This document shows, piece after piece, positions 8,372-17,496 of a stretch of 64,000 nucleotides of DNA; position 1 is the first letter of the stretch, and the number at the start of each line of letters is the position of its first letter. The position numbers and the translations under genes are program-made. The DNA comes from Desulfatibacillum alkenivorans DSM 16219 (lineage in GTDB: Bacteria; Desulfobacterota; Desulfobacteria; Desulfobacterales; Desulfatibacillaceae), in contig NZ_FQZU01000035.1 in the NCBI RefSeq assembly GCF_900142135.1, positions 1 through 64,000 on the forward strand. Reading direction: 5' to 3'. The notes beneath the pieces were generated by a model. It was not told where the DNA came from. It did no database searches and saw nothing but the letters and a program-made list of their open reading frames with translations.

Positions 8372-9289
8372 TTACCCCAGTTGAATGCCGGCTGCCAGGA
8401 AGGCCTCCCGGCAGGCCTGAAGCCTGTTTTTATCCAGAAAAGACTGCATGGCCGGGGCGTCGCCCCGGGAGTCTTTGACGCCGATCTTGAAATTTTTTTC
8501 TTGCCAAAGCGGGTGATAGGGCAGCACATCGGCCTTTTTCACGCCGCACTCCTGCAAAAAAGCAACGACGGCCCGCATGTTTTCATCCGAATCCGTAATG
8601 CCGGGAATCAAAGGCGTGCGCGGCAATATTTCCACGCCGCCTTCCTGATACAATTTGTTCAAAGCCTTAAAATTTTTAAGGATCACTTCGTTGGAGGTCC
8701 CGCAATACTCCTGGTGGTCAGCTTTGTCCATGATCTTGATGTCCATATAAATTGCATCGATATGGCGATAGATTTTTTCCAGAAAATCCTCCATGCGGAA
8801 CATGCCGCAGGTCTCCACCAGAACGTGAATTTCCTGCTCTCTAAAGGCCTGAACAAGGCGGCTCAGATAGTCCATGGACAAAGTGGGTTCTCCGCCTGAT
8901 AGGGTGACGCCTCCGCCCGAGGTCTTAAAAAAGGGCTTGTCCCGGGCCACTTCCCGGACAATGGCGTCAATCTCCATGACCTTACCCACCCGGGAGAGGG
9001 CGCCGGAAGGGCAGGCCTCTATGCATTGCATACACAGGGCGCATTTTTCCCGATCAATAAAAAATGGGTTGTCCGGCGAAAGAGCTTTTTCCGGACAGAT
9101 TTCCATGCATGTATCGCAATGCACGCAGTCTTTGGGATCGTAGGAGAGTTCTAGCTCCCGCCTTTTGCTTTCCGGGTTGTGGCACCACATGCAGGATAGG
9201 GGACACCCCTTGAAAAACACCACGGACCGTATGCCCGGGCCGTCGTCCAGGGAGTTTCCCTTGATGTCCAGGATCAAAGGTTCCTTCAT
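8372..9289 (-). CDS. glycyl radical enzyme activating enzyme (radical SAM)
   Basis: A 305-residue activase that would use S-adenosylmethionine and a [4Fe-4S] cluster to place the radical on Gly977 of the neighbouring enzyme. The radical-SAM motif CPLSCMWC gives Cys29, Cys33 and Cys36; GGE is at 132-134. A ferredoxin-like insert carries two further four-cysteine sets (55/58/61/65 and 83/86/89/93), as in the activases of glycerol dehydratase, benzylsuccinate synthase and choline lyase but not of pyruvate formate-lyase. It starts 11 bp after the tetR stop and precedes the glycyl radical enzyme, so the three are almost certainly one transcript. A direct partner assignment is well supported. Confidence 0.93.
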   Translation of the reverse strand: MKEPLILDIKGNSLDDGPGIRSVVFFKGCPLSCMWCHNPESKRRELELSYDPKDCVHCDTCMEICPEKALSPDNPFFIDREKCALCMQCIEACPSGALSRVGKVMEIDAIVREVARDKPFFKTSGGGVTLSGGEPTLSMDYLSRLVQAFREQEIHVLVETCGMFRMEDFLEKIYRHIDAIYMDIKIMDKADHQEYCGTSNEVILKNFKALNKLYQEGGVEILPRTPLIPGITDSDENMRAVVAFLQECGVKKADVLPYHPLWQEKNFKIGVKDSRGDAPAMQSFLDKNRLQACREAFLAAGIQLG

Positions 9290-9300
9290 AAAAAAAGCTC

Positions 9301-9981
9301 CTACGCAGTGGAAAGGCTGCGTTCCGGCAATTGAATCCGCTCCAGACGCCGTAAAAAATCCTCCCGGATTTCCTCCCGCATGCCGGGAACCAAATCCATG
9401 GGGCCGGAATGCATGTATTGAAGCAAGGTATTGTTATAGCTGGCTATAAAGCCATGCAGCCGCGTAAATATGGAAATCAGGACCTTTCGAGCGTCCTCTT
9501 CCCGGATAAAGAATCCGGGGGATGCGCAAGCCCCAATGGCGTCAACAAAAAGATCCACCATTTTTAGAGCAGCTTGCAATTCCAGCAGGGCGGCCGGCTC
9601 CATATCGCTGCCCACGTAATCGTTGTACTTGGGCACGTGCCATGTAAACATGAGGTTGTACGCATGGGACTCGTTCAACCCAAAATCCAGAAAGGCCGAA
9701 ACCATGGCCTCGATGCGGTCCAACGGCTCGTCTTGGGAATCCCGGGCCTTTTCGCATTGGCGATGGAGCCGGTTAAACCCCTTGGTGAGAATAGCCAAGT
9801 AAAGTTCATCTTTGTTTGTGTAATAATTATAGATGGTTTTGGCGGCGATTCCCAACCTGGCCGACAACTTGCGCATGCTGAAGCCCTCAAAGCCCTTCGC
9901 GGAGATCAGTTCCACGGCGTGAGCCAGAATATTCTCCCGAAATGCTTCCACTTCCTGCGGCGTGCGCGGGGGCTTGGGCAT
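9301..9981 (-). CDS. TetR/AcrR-family transcriptional regulator, first gene of the glycyl radical operon
   Basis: A 226-residue regulator with an N-terminal helix-turn-helix (about residues 12-60; MRKLSARLGIAAKTIYNYYTNKDELY is the recognition region) and an all-helical ligand-binding C-terminal part. An upstream in-frame start at 10035 exists, but the ATG at 9979-9981 has AGGAA at proper distance and begins MPKPPRTPQEV, typical for the family. It is the promoter-proximal gene of the operon, so it probably represses its own transcript through the dyad at 10058-10072. The inducer is likely an acyl-CoA or lipid-like molecule, judged from context only. Confidence 0.88.
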   Translation of the reverse strand: MPKPPRTPQEVEAFRENILAHAVELISAKGFEGFSMRKLSARLGIAAKTIYNYYTNKDELYLAILTKGFNRLHRQCEKARDSQDEPLDRIEAMVSAFLDFGLNESHAYNLMFTWHVPKYNDYVGSDMEPAALLELQAALKMVDLFVDAIGACASPGFFIREEDARKVLISIFTRLHGFIASYNNTLLQYMHSGPMDLVPGMREEIREDFLRRLERIQLPERSLSTA

Positions 9982-10057
9982 GGCGTATTTCCTATTTTGC
10001 AAAGGCCAAGAAATGAGATTTGGTTCGTCAATCAAGGCCGATTTGACGATAGATTAA

Positions 10058-10072
10058 AGTAACAGCGTTACT
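10058..10072. promoter_or_regulatory. probable TetR operator
   Basis: The dyad AGTAACAGCGTTACT has perfect 6-bp arms around a 3-bp centre, the usual form of a TetR-family operator. It lies 77 bp upstream of the tetR start codon and 135 bp upstream of the divergent lipoprotein gene, so it could control both. Confidence 0.6.
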
Positions 10073-10206
10073 CTTTCGTGTCAACAGGAAAAATACCATT
10101 GTTTTCACGCTGGGTTGCTCCAAATCCTTGACCGGAGTAGCGCGTGTGGTATTGTTAGACCAAAGGTTTCTAAAACATGGTAAACAAGCATATCAGGAGA
10201 TTGTAG

Positions 10207-10764
10207 ATGAGAAATATCGCTCTTTTTATAGCCGCCGGCCTGTGCATCCTTGCCTTATTCTCTTGCGCCACCTTTGGGGTGGGATACAAAGCTCCTGAAG
10301 TCACCCTGGCCAGTATCGCCGTGCAGGACGCCACGTTATTTGAGACCTCGTTCAAGGTGAAACTGCGCGTGGTCAATAAGAACGCCGACCCATTGCAGGT
10401 AGCGGGTTCGGAAGGGGACATCTATCTATCAGGAAGCAAGCTGATCTCCATTGTGTCGGGCCAGCAGGCCGAGGTGCCTGGGTTTGGGTCCCAGATTATC
10501 GAGGCGGAAGCCCACGCCTCCAATTTGAATCTTGTTCCCTTATTGGCGAAACTTCTTGTTCAACTGCAATCAGGCCAAGCCGTGGAAGACGTGGATTACA
10601 AGGCCAGCGGGGTGGTTCATCTGGTTGGCGGAGGTTTTTTTTCCGGCCGGGTTCCATTCAAGACCACAGGCGTGCTGCCCTTGAGCGCCGTCCAGAACCT
10701 GCACCAGGGACTGGTTGATCCGGGCAAGTACGTAGCTCCCCTGACGCCTTTGACGGCGCAATAA
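10207..10764 (+). CDS. LEA14-type (WHy domain) lipoprotein
   Basis: A 185-residue protein with a lipoprotein signal peptide: the lipobox LFSC places the acylated cysteine at residue 20. The rest is a beta-rich domain typical of late-embryogenesis-abundant type 2/WHy proteins (APEVTLASIAVQDATLFETS, then alternating strands). These are found in envelope-anchored stress proteins of Gram-negative bacteria; the molecular role is unclear. The ATG has AGGAGA upstream. It is divergent from the tetR gene, with the putative operator in the shared intergenic region. Confidence 0.75.
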   Translation: MRNIALFIAAGLCILALFSCATFGVGYKAPEVTLASIAVQDATLFETSFKVKLRVVNKNADPLQVAGSEGDIYLSGSKLISIVSGQQAEVPGFGSQIIEAEAHASNLNLVPLLAKLLVQLQSGQAVEDVDYKASGVVHLVGGGFFSGRVPFKTTGVLPLSAVQNLHQGLVDPGKYVAPLTPLTAQ

Positions 10765-10868
10765 ATGGGGTCAAGTCTACGTTTGACGTTTGAGGAGTTT
10801 ATGTTGGTTGGATGGATGAACAAAACCGCCCGGGAATGAGGCGTCCGATTTGGAAGGGTGAACCTTTT

Positions 10869-11103
10869 GTCGGGTCGCTTCGCATGAGGACTCAGGACTC
10901 CATACCATTTCGGGAAGATTTTGCGCTTCCGTATTCTACATTCATCCCGGAAAGCTCCGCGTAACCCGACCCACATAACAACTTGAAATATTGGTGATTT
11001 TTGTCGGGTCACGCGGAGCGGTGAAAACGCATTTGAATCCTGACGGCGCTATTTCGCCGAATGCGAGCCCAAAACCTAAAAATCTCGCGCGCAGCGACCC
11101 GAC
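10869..11103. repeat. nested inverted repeats built on GTCGGGTC
   Basis: Four copies of the octamer alternate in orientation. The outer pair lies at 10869-10883 and 11089-11103 (GTCGGGTCGCTTCGC against an imperfect complement). The inner pair lies at 10954-10970 and 11003-11019, 17-bp arms with one mismatch (GCTCCGCGTAACCCGAC). The block fills most of the 363 bp between two plus-strand genes. Another copy of TTTGTCGGGTCG occurs at 42434-42445. It may be a repetitive extragenic element or a structured RNA. Confidence 0.65.
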
Positions 11104-11127
11104 AACAAATTGGAAAGTTAAAATATA

Positions 11128-11475
11128 ATGAATTCCGTCAATAAAGACCTGCTTTGTCCTGTTTGCCGTCAGCCCATGGAAGAGGGCTATCTAATTGCCA
11201 AAGCCGAATCCGGGCCTGTCAACTTTTTCATGGGCTTTTCCGCTGGAGTCAAAACCAAGCTGCTCTGGTCTGGTAAAAAGTGGACGTTAAAGCAGGAATC
11301 TCTGGAATCAAAAAACCGGTATGAAGGCGCCAGATGCCCAAAGTGCGGCTTGGTTCTCTTCTTCTCCTCCTCCCCCAAACACTCGAATGCCGATTCCGGT
11401 TTGCTCGTTAAATTTTGCCTTCTTATGTTGGTCATAGCCGCTTTTTTCCATGTCTTATCATTATTTCGCGTTTGA
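11128..11475 (+). CDS. small zinc-ribbon membrane protein
   Basis: A 115-residue protein. Two CxxC knuckles (Cys10/Cys13 in CPVCRQPMEEGYL and Cys70/Cys73 in CPKCG) would bind one zinc. The region between them (FFMGFSAGVKTKLLWSGKKW) has the Trp-rich character of bacterial zinc-ribbon proteins of unknown role. A C-terminal transmembrane helix spans about 92-113. It follows the GTCGGGTC repeat block. The start is the first ATG, with a weak GGAAAG upstream. I infer no function. Confidence 0.65.
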   Translation: MNSVNKDLLCPVCRQPMEEGYLIAKAESGPVNFFMGFSAGVKTKLLWSGKKWTLKQESLESKNRYEGARCPKCGLVLFFSSSPKHSNADSGLLVKFCLLMLVIAAFFHVLSLFRV

Positions 11476-11768
11476 TCCGATTGCCGACTCCGCAAATCAT
11501 GCTTATATTTTACCAATGCAAGAGGAAGAGGAAAAATACCCCCGTCTGAACCAATTCTTCTTGTATGCAGTTGTTAAATTTGGATTTTCAAGCCAAACAA
11601 GGGCTTGTGCAGGAGCAATGGTTTTGCTATACCCCCAATACGCACTCGCACGCTGGCGGCGCCATGCCAATCTTCCAAAGGAAAAGGCGTCCACGGCTTT
11701 CAGCCCATCCGGTTTTACGAGCATAACCTGTTAAGTCAATACGTGTATTCTGAAAGGCGAAATTTTAA

Positions 11769-14294
11769 ATGATAGGCGAAACCCTAGCAAAAATTTTCGG
11801 CACCAAAAATTCCCGGGTTATTAAATCTTTCCGTCCAACGGTTAATCACATCAATGAGTTGGAGCCCAAGTACCAGGCCATGAGCGACGATGAGTTGCGG
11901 GCTCAAACCGAGGTGTTCAAAAAGCTGCTGGCTGACGGCAAGACTCTTGACGACATCCTGTGCGACGCTTTTGCCGCGGTTCGCGAAGCCTCCATCCGCA
12001 CCCTGGAAATGCGGCATTTTGACGTGCAGCTTATCGGCGGCATCGTCCTGCATCAGGGAAACATCGCGGAGATGAAAACCGGCGAGGGCAAGACCCTGGT
12101 GGCCACGCTGCCCGCTTATCTGAACGCACTGACCGGCCGGGGCGTGCATGTGGTTACGGTGAACGATTATTTGGCCGCGCGCGACACCGAATGGATGGGC
12201 CAGATCTACCGGTTTTTGGGCATGACCGTGGGAACCATCGTGCACGGCCTGGACGACGACGAGCGCCAGGAAGCCTATAACGCTGACATCACCTACGGCA
12301 CCAACAACGAATTCGGCTTTGACTATCTGCGGGACAACATGAAGTATTCCCGGGGCCAATTCGTGCAGCGGGACCATCATTTCGCCATCGTGGATGAAGT
12401 GGACAGCATCCTGATCGACGAAGCCAGAACGCCTTTGATCATTTCGGGCCCTGCGGAAAAATCCACCCAGTTGTACTATCAGGTGGACGTGGTCATCCCC
12501 AGGCTCAGGGAGGAGGATCATTACACCATCGACGAAAAAGCCCGCACCGTTGTGCTGACGGAAGAGGGCGTCAGGGTGGTGGAGAGCGGACTCGGGGTGG
12601 ACAACCTGTACGACCACAAAAACATGGAAATTTTGCACCATGTCAACCAGGCCCTGAAGGCCCACACCCTTTTCAAAAGAGACGTGGACTACATCGTCAA
12701 ACAGGGCGAGGTCATCATCGTGGACGAATTCACGGGCCGCCTCATGCCCGGCAGGCGCTACAGCGACGGCCTGCATCAGGCATTGGAAGCCAAGGAAAAG
12801 GTGAAGATCGAAAACGAAAACCAGACCCTGGCCTCCATCACTTTTCAGAACTACTTCCGCATGTACGAAAAACTTTCGGGCATGACCGGCACGGCGGACA
12901 CGGAAGCGCCTGAATTCAAAAAGATTTACGACCTGGACGTAGTGGTCATCCCCACCAACATGCCCATGATTCGTAAGGATTTCCCGGACGTCATTTATCG
13001 TTCCAAGCGGGAGAAGTACGAAGCGGTCATCAATGAAATCCAGGAATTGCACCGCAAAGGCCAGCCGGTTCTGGTGGGCACCATATCCATTGACGACTCT
13101 GAAACCCTGGCGAAAATGCTTAAAAAGCGGGGCGTGCCCCACAACGTACTGAACGCCAAGAACCACGAAGGCGAAGCCCAGATTGTGGCCAACGCAGGGC
13201 AGGCGGGCTCCGTCACCATCTCCACCAACATGGCCGGCCGCGGTACGGACATCAAGCTGGGCGAGGGCGTCAAGGAACTGGGCGGCCTCCACATTCTCGG
13301 TACGGAAAGGCACGAAAGCCGCCGGATCGACAATCAGCTCCGGGGCCGCTCCGGCCGTCAGGGCGACCCGGGCTCCTCCCGTTTTTATTTGTCCATGGAC
13401 GACGATCTGCTGCGCATTTTCGGCGGGGAGCGCATGTCCAAAATTATGAACACCCTGGGTATGCAGGAAGGCGAGCCCATTGAGGCTAAAATCCTTTCCC
13501 GGGGCATTGAAAACGCCCAGGCCAAGGTGGAAGCTCACAACTTTGAGGGCCGTAAACATATTCTGGAATACGACGACGTCATGAACCAGCAGCGCGAGGT
13601 GATCTACCGCCAGCGCCGGGAAATCCTCAGCGGCGAGAGCCTGCGGCCCAATATCGAGGCTATGATCGAAGATTTGACCGAGGGCATTGCAGCCGTCCAC
13701 GCAGACGACCGGACCCACGCCAAAGACTGGGACTGGGATGCCATCAACGACGATATGTACGCCCAGTTCGGCATTCGCGTTCAAGTCGACGACGAAATCA
13801 AAGATAAAATCAAGTCCCAGGAACTCGGAGATATCCTGTACCAGACCGCCATTGAGGTCTACGACGCCAAGGAGAAGTCCATTGGCTCCGACCAGTGGCG
13901 AAACCTGGAGGAGTACGTCATGCTCCGGACCGTGGATTCCCTGTGGAAGGACCATTTGCTTTCCATGGACCACCTGCGGGAGGGTATCGGCCTCCGGAGT
14001 TACGCTCAGCAACAGCCCTTGATCGTTTACAAGAAAGAGGGCTTTGAAATGTTCCAGGAGATGATCGATAAGATTCAGGAGGAAGTGGTCAAGCTGCTTT
14101 TCTTCGTACGCTTTGAGGAAGAGCCGGAAAAAATCGAAGAGATCAAGCCCAAGGAACAGGAAATGACTTTCTCCCACGGCGGCGATCAGGCCGTGAAGAA
14201 AAAGCCGGTCCAGCGCAAGGACGACAAAGTCGGCCGGAATTCGCCTTGCCCCTGCGGCAGCGGGAAAAAATACAAGAAATGCTGCGGCGCGTAG
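11769..14294 (+). CDS. secA: preprotein translocase ATPase SecA
   Basis: The ATPase motor that pushes unfolded preproteins through SecYEG. The 841-residue length is normal. Walker A MKTGEGKT is at 102-109; [14 protein letters not shown], the second nucleotide-binding fold ([27 protein letters not shown]) and the C-terminal zinc-binding tail [13 protein letters not shown] (827-839), which contacts SecB and lipids, are all present. The 290 bp upstream hold no recognisable gene. It is monocistronic and ends at a strong bidirectional terminator. Confidence 0.98.
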   Translation: MIGETLAKIFGTKNSRVIKSFRPTVNHINELEPKYQAMSDDELRAQTEVFKKLLADGKTLDDILCDAFAAVREASIRTLEMRHFDVQLIGGIVLHQGNIAEMKTGEGKTLVATLPAYLNALTGRGVHVVTVNDYLAARDTEWMGQIYRFLGMTVGTIVHGLDDDERQEAYNADITYGTNNEFGFDYLRDNMKYSRGQFVQRDHHFAIVDEVDSILIDEARTPLIISGPAEKSTQLYYQVDVVIPRLREEDHYTIDEKARTVVLTEEGVRVVESGLGVDNLYDHKNMEILHHVNQALKAHTLFKRDVDYIVKQGEVIIVDEFTGRLMPGRRYSDGLHQALEAKEKVKIENENQTLASITFQNYFRMYEKLSGMTGTADTEAPEFKKIYDLDVVVIPTNMPMIRKDFPDVIYRSKREKYEAVINEIQELHRKGQPVLVGTISIDDSETLAKMLKKRGVPHNVLNAKNHEGEAQIVANAGQAGSVTISTNMAGRGTDIKLGEGVKELGGLHILGTERHESRRIDNQLRGRSGRQGDPGSSRFYLSMDDDLLRIFGGERMSKIMNTLGMQEGEPIEAKILSRGIENAQAKVEAHNFEGRKHILEYDDVMNQQREVIYRQRREILSGESLRPNIEAMIEDLTEGIAAVHADDRTHAKDWDWDAINDDMYAQFGIRVQVDDEIKDKIKSQELGDILYQTAIEVYDAKEKSIGSDQWRNLEEYVMLRTVDSLWKDHLLSMDHLREGIGLRSYAQQQPLIVYKKEGFEMFQEMIDKIQEEVVKLLFFVRFEEEPEKIEEIKPKEQEMTFSHGGDQAVKKKPVQRKDDKVGRNSPCPCGSGKKYKKCCGA

Positions 14295-14312
14295 ATTCAC
14301 ATCTATAAATGC

Positions 14313-14350
14313 AAAAAGGGGAAGCCTCCGAGCGAAGGCTTCCCCTTTTT
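14313..14350. terminator. bidirectional terminator between secA and the EF-G paralogue
   Basis: Perfect 15-bp arms AAAAAGGGGAAGCCT and AGGCTTCCCCTTTTT enclose an 8-nt loop. The flanking A- and T-tracts make it work for both convergent genes. Confidence 0.9.
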
Positions 14351-14373
14351 TAATGCCTATGGAATGAAAGGAA

Positions 14374-16440
14374 TTATTCTTCCTTTTCTGCGGCCGCCGC
14401 CTCGATGATCTTCTGGGCGAGCTGAGCCGGCACTTCGTCGTAATGGGAGAATTCCATGGTGTACATGCCGCGGCCGCCGGTCATGGAGTTAAGGTCCGGG
14501 GCGTAGGTCAGGATTTCGGAAAGCGGCACATGGGCTTCCACCACCTGGTTTTTGCCCTTGGAGTCCATGCCGAGCACGCGGCCCCTGCGGGAGTTCAAAT
14601 CGCCCATGATGTCGCCGGTGAAGTCGTCCGGTGCGATAACGGCGATTTTGTATATAGGCTCCAACAGCACGGCGCCAGCATCCGGGATGGCTTTTTTGAA
14701 AGCCAGAGCGCCGGCGATTTTAAAGGCCATTTCCGAAGAGTCCACCTGGTGGAAGGAGCCGAAATCCAGGGTGGCTTTAAAGTCCACTGTGGGGAAGCCG
14801 GCGAGAACGCCCTTGACTGCGGTTTCCACGATGCCCTTCTCAACGGCCGGGATGTAAGTCTTGGGAATTACGCCGCCTACAATGGCGTCCACAAACTCAA
14901 AGCCCGCGCCTCTTTCCATGGGCTCGAAGGCCACCCAGCAGTCGCCGAACTGACCGTGGCCGCCGGTCTGTTTTTTATGTTTGCCCTGGACGCGGACCTT
15001 TTTCTTGATGGTTTCGCGATAAGGCACCTGAGGCAGGTTCAGGTTAACGCTGACGCCGAACTTGCGGTTCATTTTTTCGACGGCGTTTTCAATATGCACC
15101 TGGCCCATGCCGCGGACCAGGATTTCCTTGGTTTCTGCGTTGCGGTCCAGCACCAGGGCCGGATCTTCTTCCGCGATTTTGGTCAGGGAGGAGAAGATTT
15201 TTTCTTCGTCGCCCTTGGCCTTGGGAACCACGGCGTAGGAAATCAAGGGGTTAGGAATCTCAGCAGGCTTGATGATCAGCTTGCGGGAATCGTCGCACAA
15301 GGTGTCGCCGGTTTTGGTGTCCTTGAGCTTGGCAACGGCCACGATGCTTCCGGGGCCTGCCTGGGTGACGGGCTTGGTGTCTTTGCCGAACACGGTCAGC
15401 AACTGGCTGAAGCGTTCTTTGGAGGAGCGGTTGACGTTGTAAAAGCCGCCGTCGCCGCCCAGAGAGCCGGAGAAAACGCGCATGACGCTCAGGTTGCCTG
15501 CAAAACCGGCCATGGTTTTGATGACCAGAGCAGCAAAGGGCGCGTCCGGGTCCGGGGGCAGTTCCACTTCCTCTGCGTCGGCGTTATCCAGGTATCCCTT
15601 GATGGCGGGCCTGTCGTAGGGGCAGGGCATGGCGTCGATGAGGAAATCCATGAGCAGGTCCACGGCCACGTTTTTGGTGGCGGAGCCGCAAAGCACGGGG
15701 GCGAAAATGCCTTCGAGGGTTCCTTTTTTCAGGGCGGCCTTCAACTGGTCGTTGGAGGGCTCTTCGCCTTCCAGGTATTTTTCCAGAAGTTCGTCGTCCG
15801 CTTCAGCAACATTTTCTATAAAGGCTTCGCGTTGTTCTTCCACCATGTCGGCCATATCGGCGGGAATCTCGATTTCGGAGGCCTTGCCTTTGTCGTCGTA
15901 AACGTAGGCTTTCATTTTCAAAAGGTCCACCACCCCGTTGAACTCATGCTCTTTGCCGATGGGAACCTGGGTGATGATGGGCCTGAGAGTGAAGGATTCT
16001 TCCGCGTCCTGGACGGTTTTCAGGAATTCGGAGCGTTCCCTGTCCAGCCTGTTGACGAAGATGCAGCGGGGCAGGCCGTATTCGTCGGCCAGTTCCCAGG
16101 CCTGTTCGGTCTGCACCTTGACGCCGTCCACGGCATCGATCACCACGATGGCCGCATCCGCGCCCTGGAGGCACAAACGGGTGTCGGAGAAAAAGTTCTG
16201 GTCGCCGGGGGTGTCCATTATGCTAAACTCGTGTTTCTTCCAGCCGCAAGTGGCGAAACCCGTGCTGATACTGGAGGTCCGTTTCAGTTCCTCCGGCTCA
16301 AAGTCCATGGTGCTGTTTCCGTCTTCCACCCGGCCCAACCGGTTGGTTGTTCCGGCGTTGAAAAGGATTGCTTCGGCCAACGATGTCTTGCCAGCGCCGC
16401 CATGGGCTATTAATGCCACGTTTCTTAGTTTTTCATTCAT
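14374..16440 (-). CDS. elongation factor G-like GTPase (EF-G paralogue) with altered G3 and G4 motifs
   Basis: A 688-residue translational GTPase with the domain order of EF-G. The P-loop is AHGGAGKT (12-19) rather than AHIDAGKT. The G3 motif is DTPGD (76-80) in place of DTPGH, so the histidine that activates water in canonical translational GTPases is Asp. G4 is NRLD (130-133) rather than NKxD. These changes place it with FusA2-type paralogues rather than the main EF-G, which usually sits with rpsL, rpsG and tuf; none of these are here. Its role (translocation, ribosome recycling or stress) cannot be read from the sequence. The ATG at 16438-16440 has AAGGAG upstream. Confidence 0.85.
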   Translation of the reverse strand: MNEKLRNVALIAHGGAGKTSLAEAILFNAGTTNRLGRVEDGNSTMDFEPEELKRTSSISTGFATCGWKKHEFSIMDTPGDQNFFSDTRLCLQGADAAIVVIDAVDGVKVQTEQAWELADEYGLPRCIFVNRLDRERSEFLKTVQDAEESFTLRPIITQVPIGKEHEFNGVVDLLKMKAYVYDDKGKASEIEIPADMADMVEEQREAFIENVAEADDELLEKYLEGEEPSNDQLKAALKKGTLEGIFAPVLCGSATKNVAVDLLMDFLIDAMPCPYDRPAIKGYLDNADAEEVELPPDPDAPFAALVIKTMAGFAGNLSVMRVFSGSLGGDGGFYNVNRSSKERFSQLLTVFGKDTKPVTQAGPGSIVAVAKLKDTKTGDTLCDDSRKLIIKPAEIPNPLISYAVVPKAKGDEEKIFSSLTKIAEEDPALVLDRNAETKEILVRGMGQVHIENAVEKMNRKFGVSVNLNLPQVPYRETIKKKVRVQGKHKKQTGGHGQFGDCWVAFEPMERGAGFEFVDAIVGGVIPKTYIPAVEKGIVETAVKGVLAGFPTVDFKATLDFGSFHQVDSSEMAFKIAGALAFKKAIPDAGAVLLEPIYKIAVIAPDDFTGDIMGDLNSRRGRVLGMDSKGKNQVVEAHVPLSEILTYAPDLNSMTGGRGMYTMEFSHYDEVPAQLAQKIIEAAAAEKEE

Positions 16441-16778
16441 GAATACCCGGTCTCCTTTTTCGTGATATTTTAAAACCTTAGCTTTGTAGGTTTATAAGTG
16501 CTATCTGCAGTCCCTCCTCAATCAGGCCTAATACGCCCCTTGACCCTAAAGAAAACGGAAACGTAGCCTCAAACAACAAAAAAATCAACCCTTTTTGGGA
16601 GAGTATTTGCTTTATATTAGGCTTTGGTGTTTGTTTTGATTAAACTTATCGGATTCGATCCGCCCATTGTCTTCCCCATGGATAGAGGAGAACAAGATTC
16701 TCCAAAGGATGCCAAGTCTCATTTGAGCCAATTCCTGTGGTTCAACAACGAACCTCATCGAAGTGCTAAGCCCCGCCC
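16441..16778. other. intergenic region upstream of the EF-G paralogue
   Basis: This 338-bp AT-rich stretch contains the promoter region of the EF-G paralogue. A minus-strand frame across 16612-16815 overlaps the end of the next gene and has no coding character. I see nothing else in it. Confidence 0.4.
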
Positions 16779-17342
16779 TTAAAAGGGCAATTCGTCCGGC
16801 GCTTTGGGCGGCCACCAGCGATATTTATCCTGCTCGATCACGTATTGGGTGATGCCTGGAACCTCGGAGGCGTCCAGCATTCTTTTGAAGTCTTCCACGG
16901 ACTGGCTTTCCGCCGCCTTGACACTCATTTCCGGGGATAGGGAGTACCATACCGCATCGGGGATGTCGCGCGGAAGCCTTCTGGATTTATCACAGCGCTT
17001 TTTCATGGAGTTCCGGAACCATTTTTCCCAGACGCCCCATTGTTTCCCATCAACAAGCCGATGCCCCCAGGGGAGAGAGACGGTTTTGTCGGCGCCGTCT
17101 TTATAATCCACCAGTTTGTATAGGCGGAAGTCTCCGCAGCCGGAGATATTCATGGAAGCCATGGCGTCGCTGGCGCCGGGAGCGTGTCGTTCGTAAAATG
17201 CGACCATCACTTTTTCCGAGGGAAAATCCAAAACCTGCAGGCCCACCTCTTTCTGGCCGCCGGCCGAGGCGGCAACGGGAAAAATCAGGCAGACTAAACC
17301 ACACATCAGGCAGCAAGCCCATGCTGCAAAGCGCATACGCAT
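16779..17342 (-). CDS. secreted protein of unknown function
   Basis: A 187-residue protein. A clear Sec signal peptide (about 1-27, cleavage near AASAGG) precedes a mature domain rich in aromatic residues, with SGCGDFRLYKLVDYKDG, LPWGHRLVDGKQWG and a C-terminal KYRWWPPKAPDELPF. Two cysteines in the mature part could form a disulfide. I recognise no family; the periplasm is the likely location. The ATG has AGGAG upstream. It is separated from tlyA by 154 bp and is probably monocistronic. Confidence 0.65.
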   Translation of the reverse strand: MRMRFAAWACCLMCGLVCLIFPVAASAGGQKEVGLQVLDFPSEKVMVAFYERHAPGASDAMASMNISGCGDFRLYKLVDYKDGADKTVSLPWGHRLVDGKQWGVWEKWFRNSMKKRCDKSRRLPRDIPDAVWYSLSPEMSVKAAESQSVEDFKRMLDASEVPGITQYVIEQDKYRWWPPKAPDELPF

Positions 17343-17496
17343 CGTTCACTCCTCATCAATATTCCGGGATCATTTTGTATTTGCGGCCGACCATGTCACA
17401 GCGATTGGGGCGGCCGCACTTTGCTATAGAAATTTTTAGAATAATATACGGCGCAAGTTGTGTCAAAAAAACAATGAAACGCCCCGCATTAAAAAG

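Noticed and set aside
11450-11734. 94-codon plus-strand frame before secA
   Set aside because: It overlaps the end of the zinc-ribbon gene, lacks a ribosome binding site and has no coding pattern.
11784-14300. 838-codon minus-strand frame opposite secA
   Set aside because: secA on the plus strand is unmistakable; the antisense frame is open because of codon bias and has no recognisable motif.
14443-16413. 656-codon plus-strand frame opposite the EF-G paralogue
   Set aside because: This is a shadow frame of the EF-G-like gene with no start signal and no domain.
16612-16815. 67-codon minus-strand frame
   Set aside because: It overlaps the secreted-protein gene in another frame and has no start signal.
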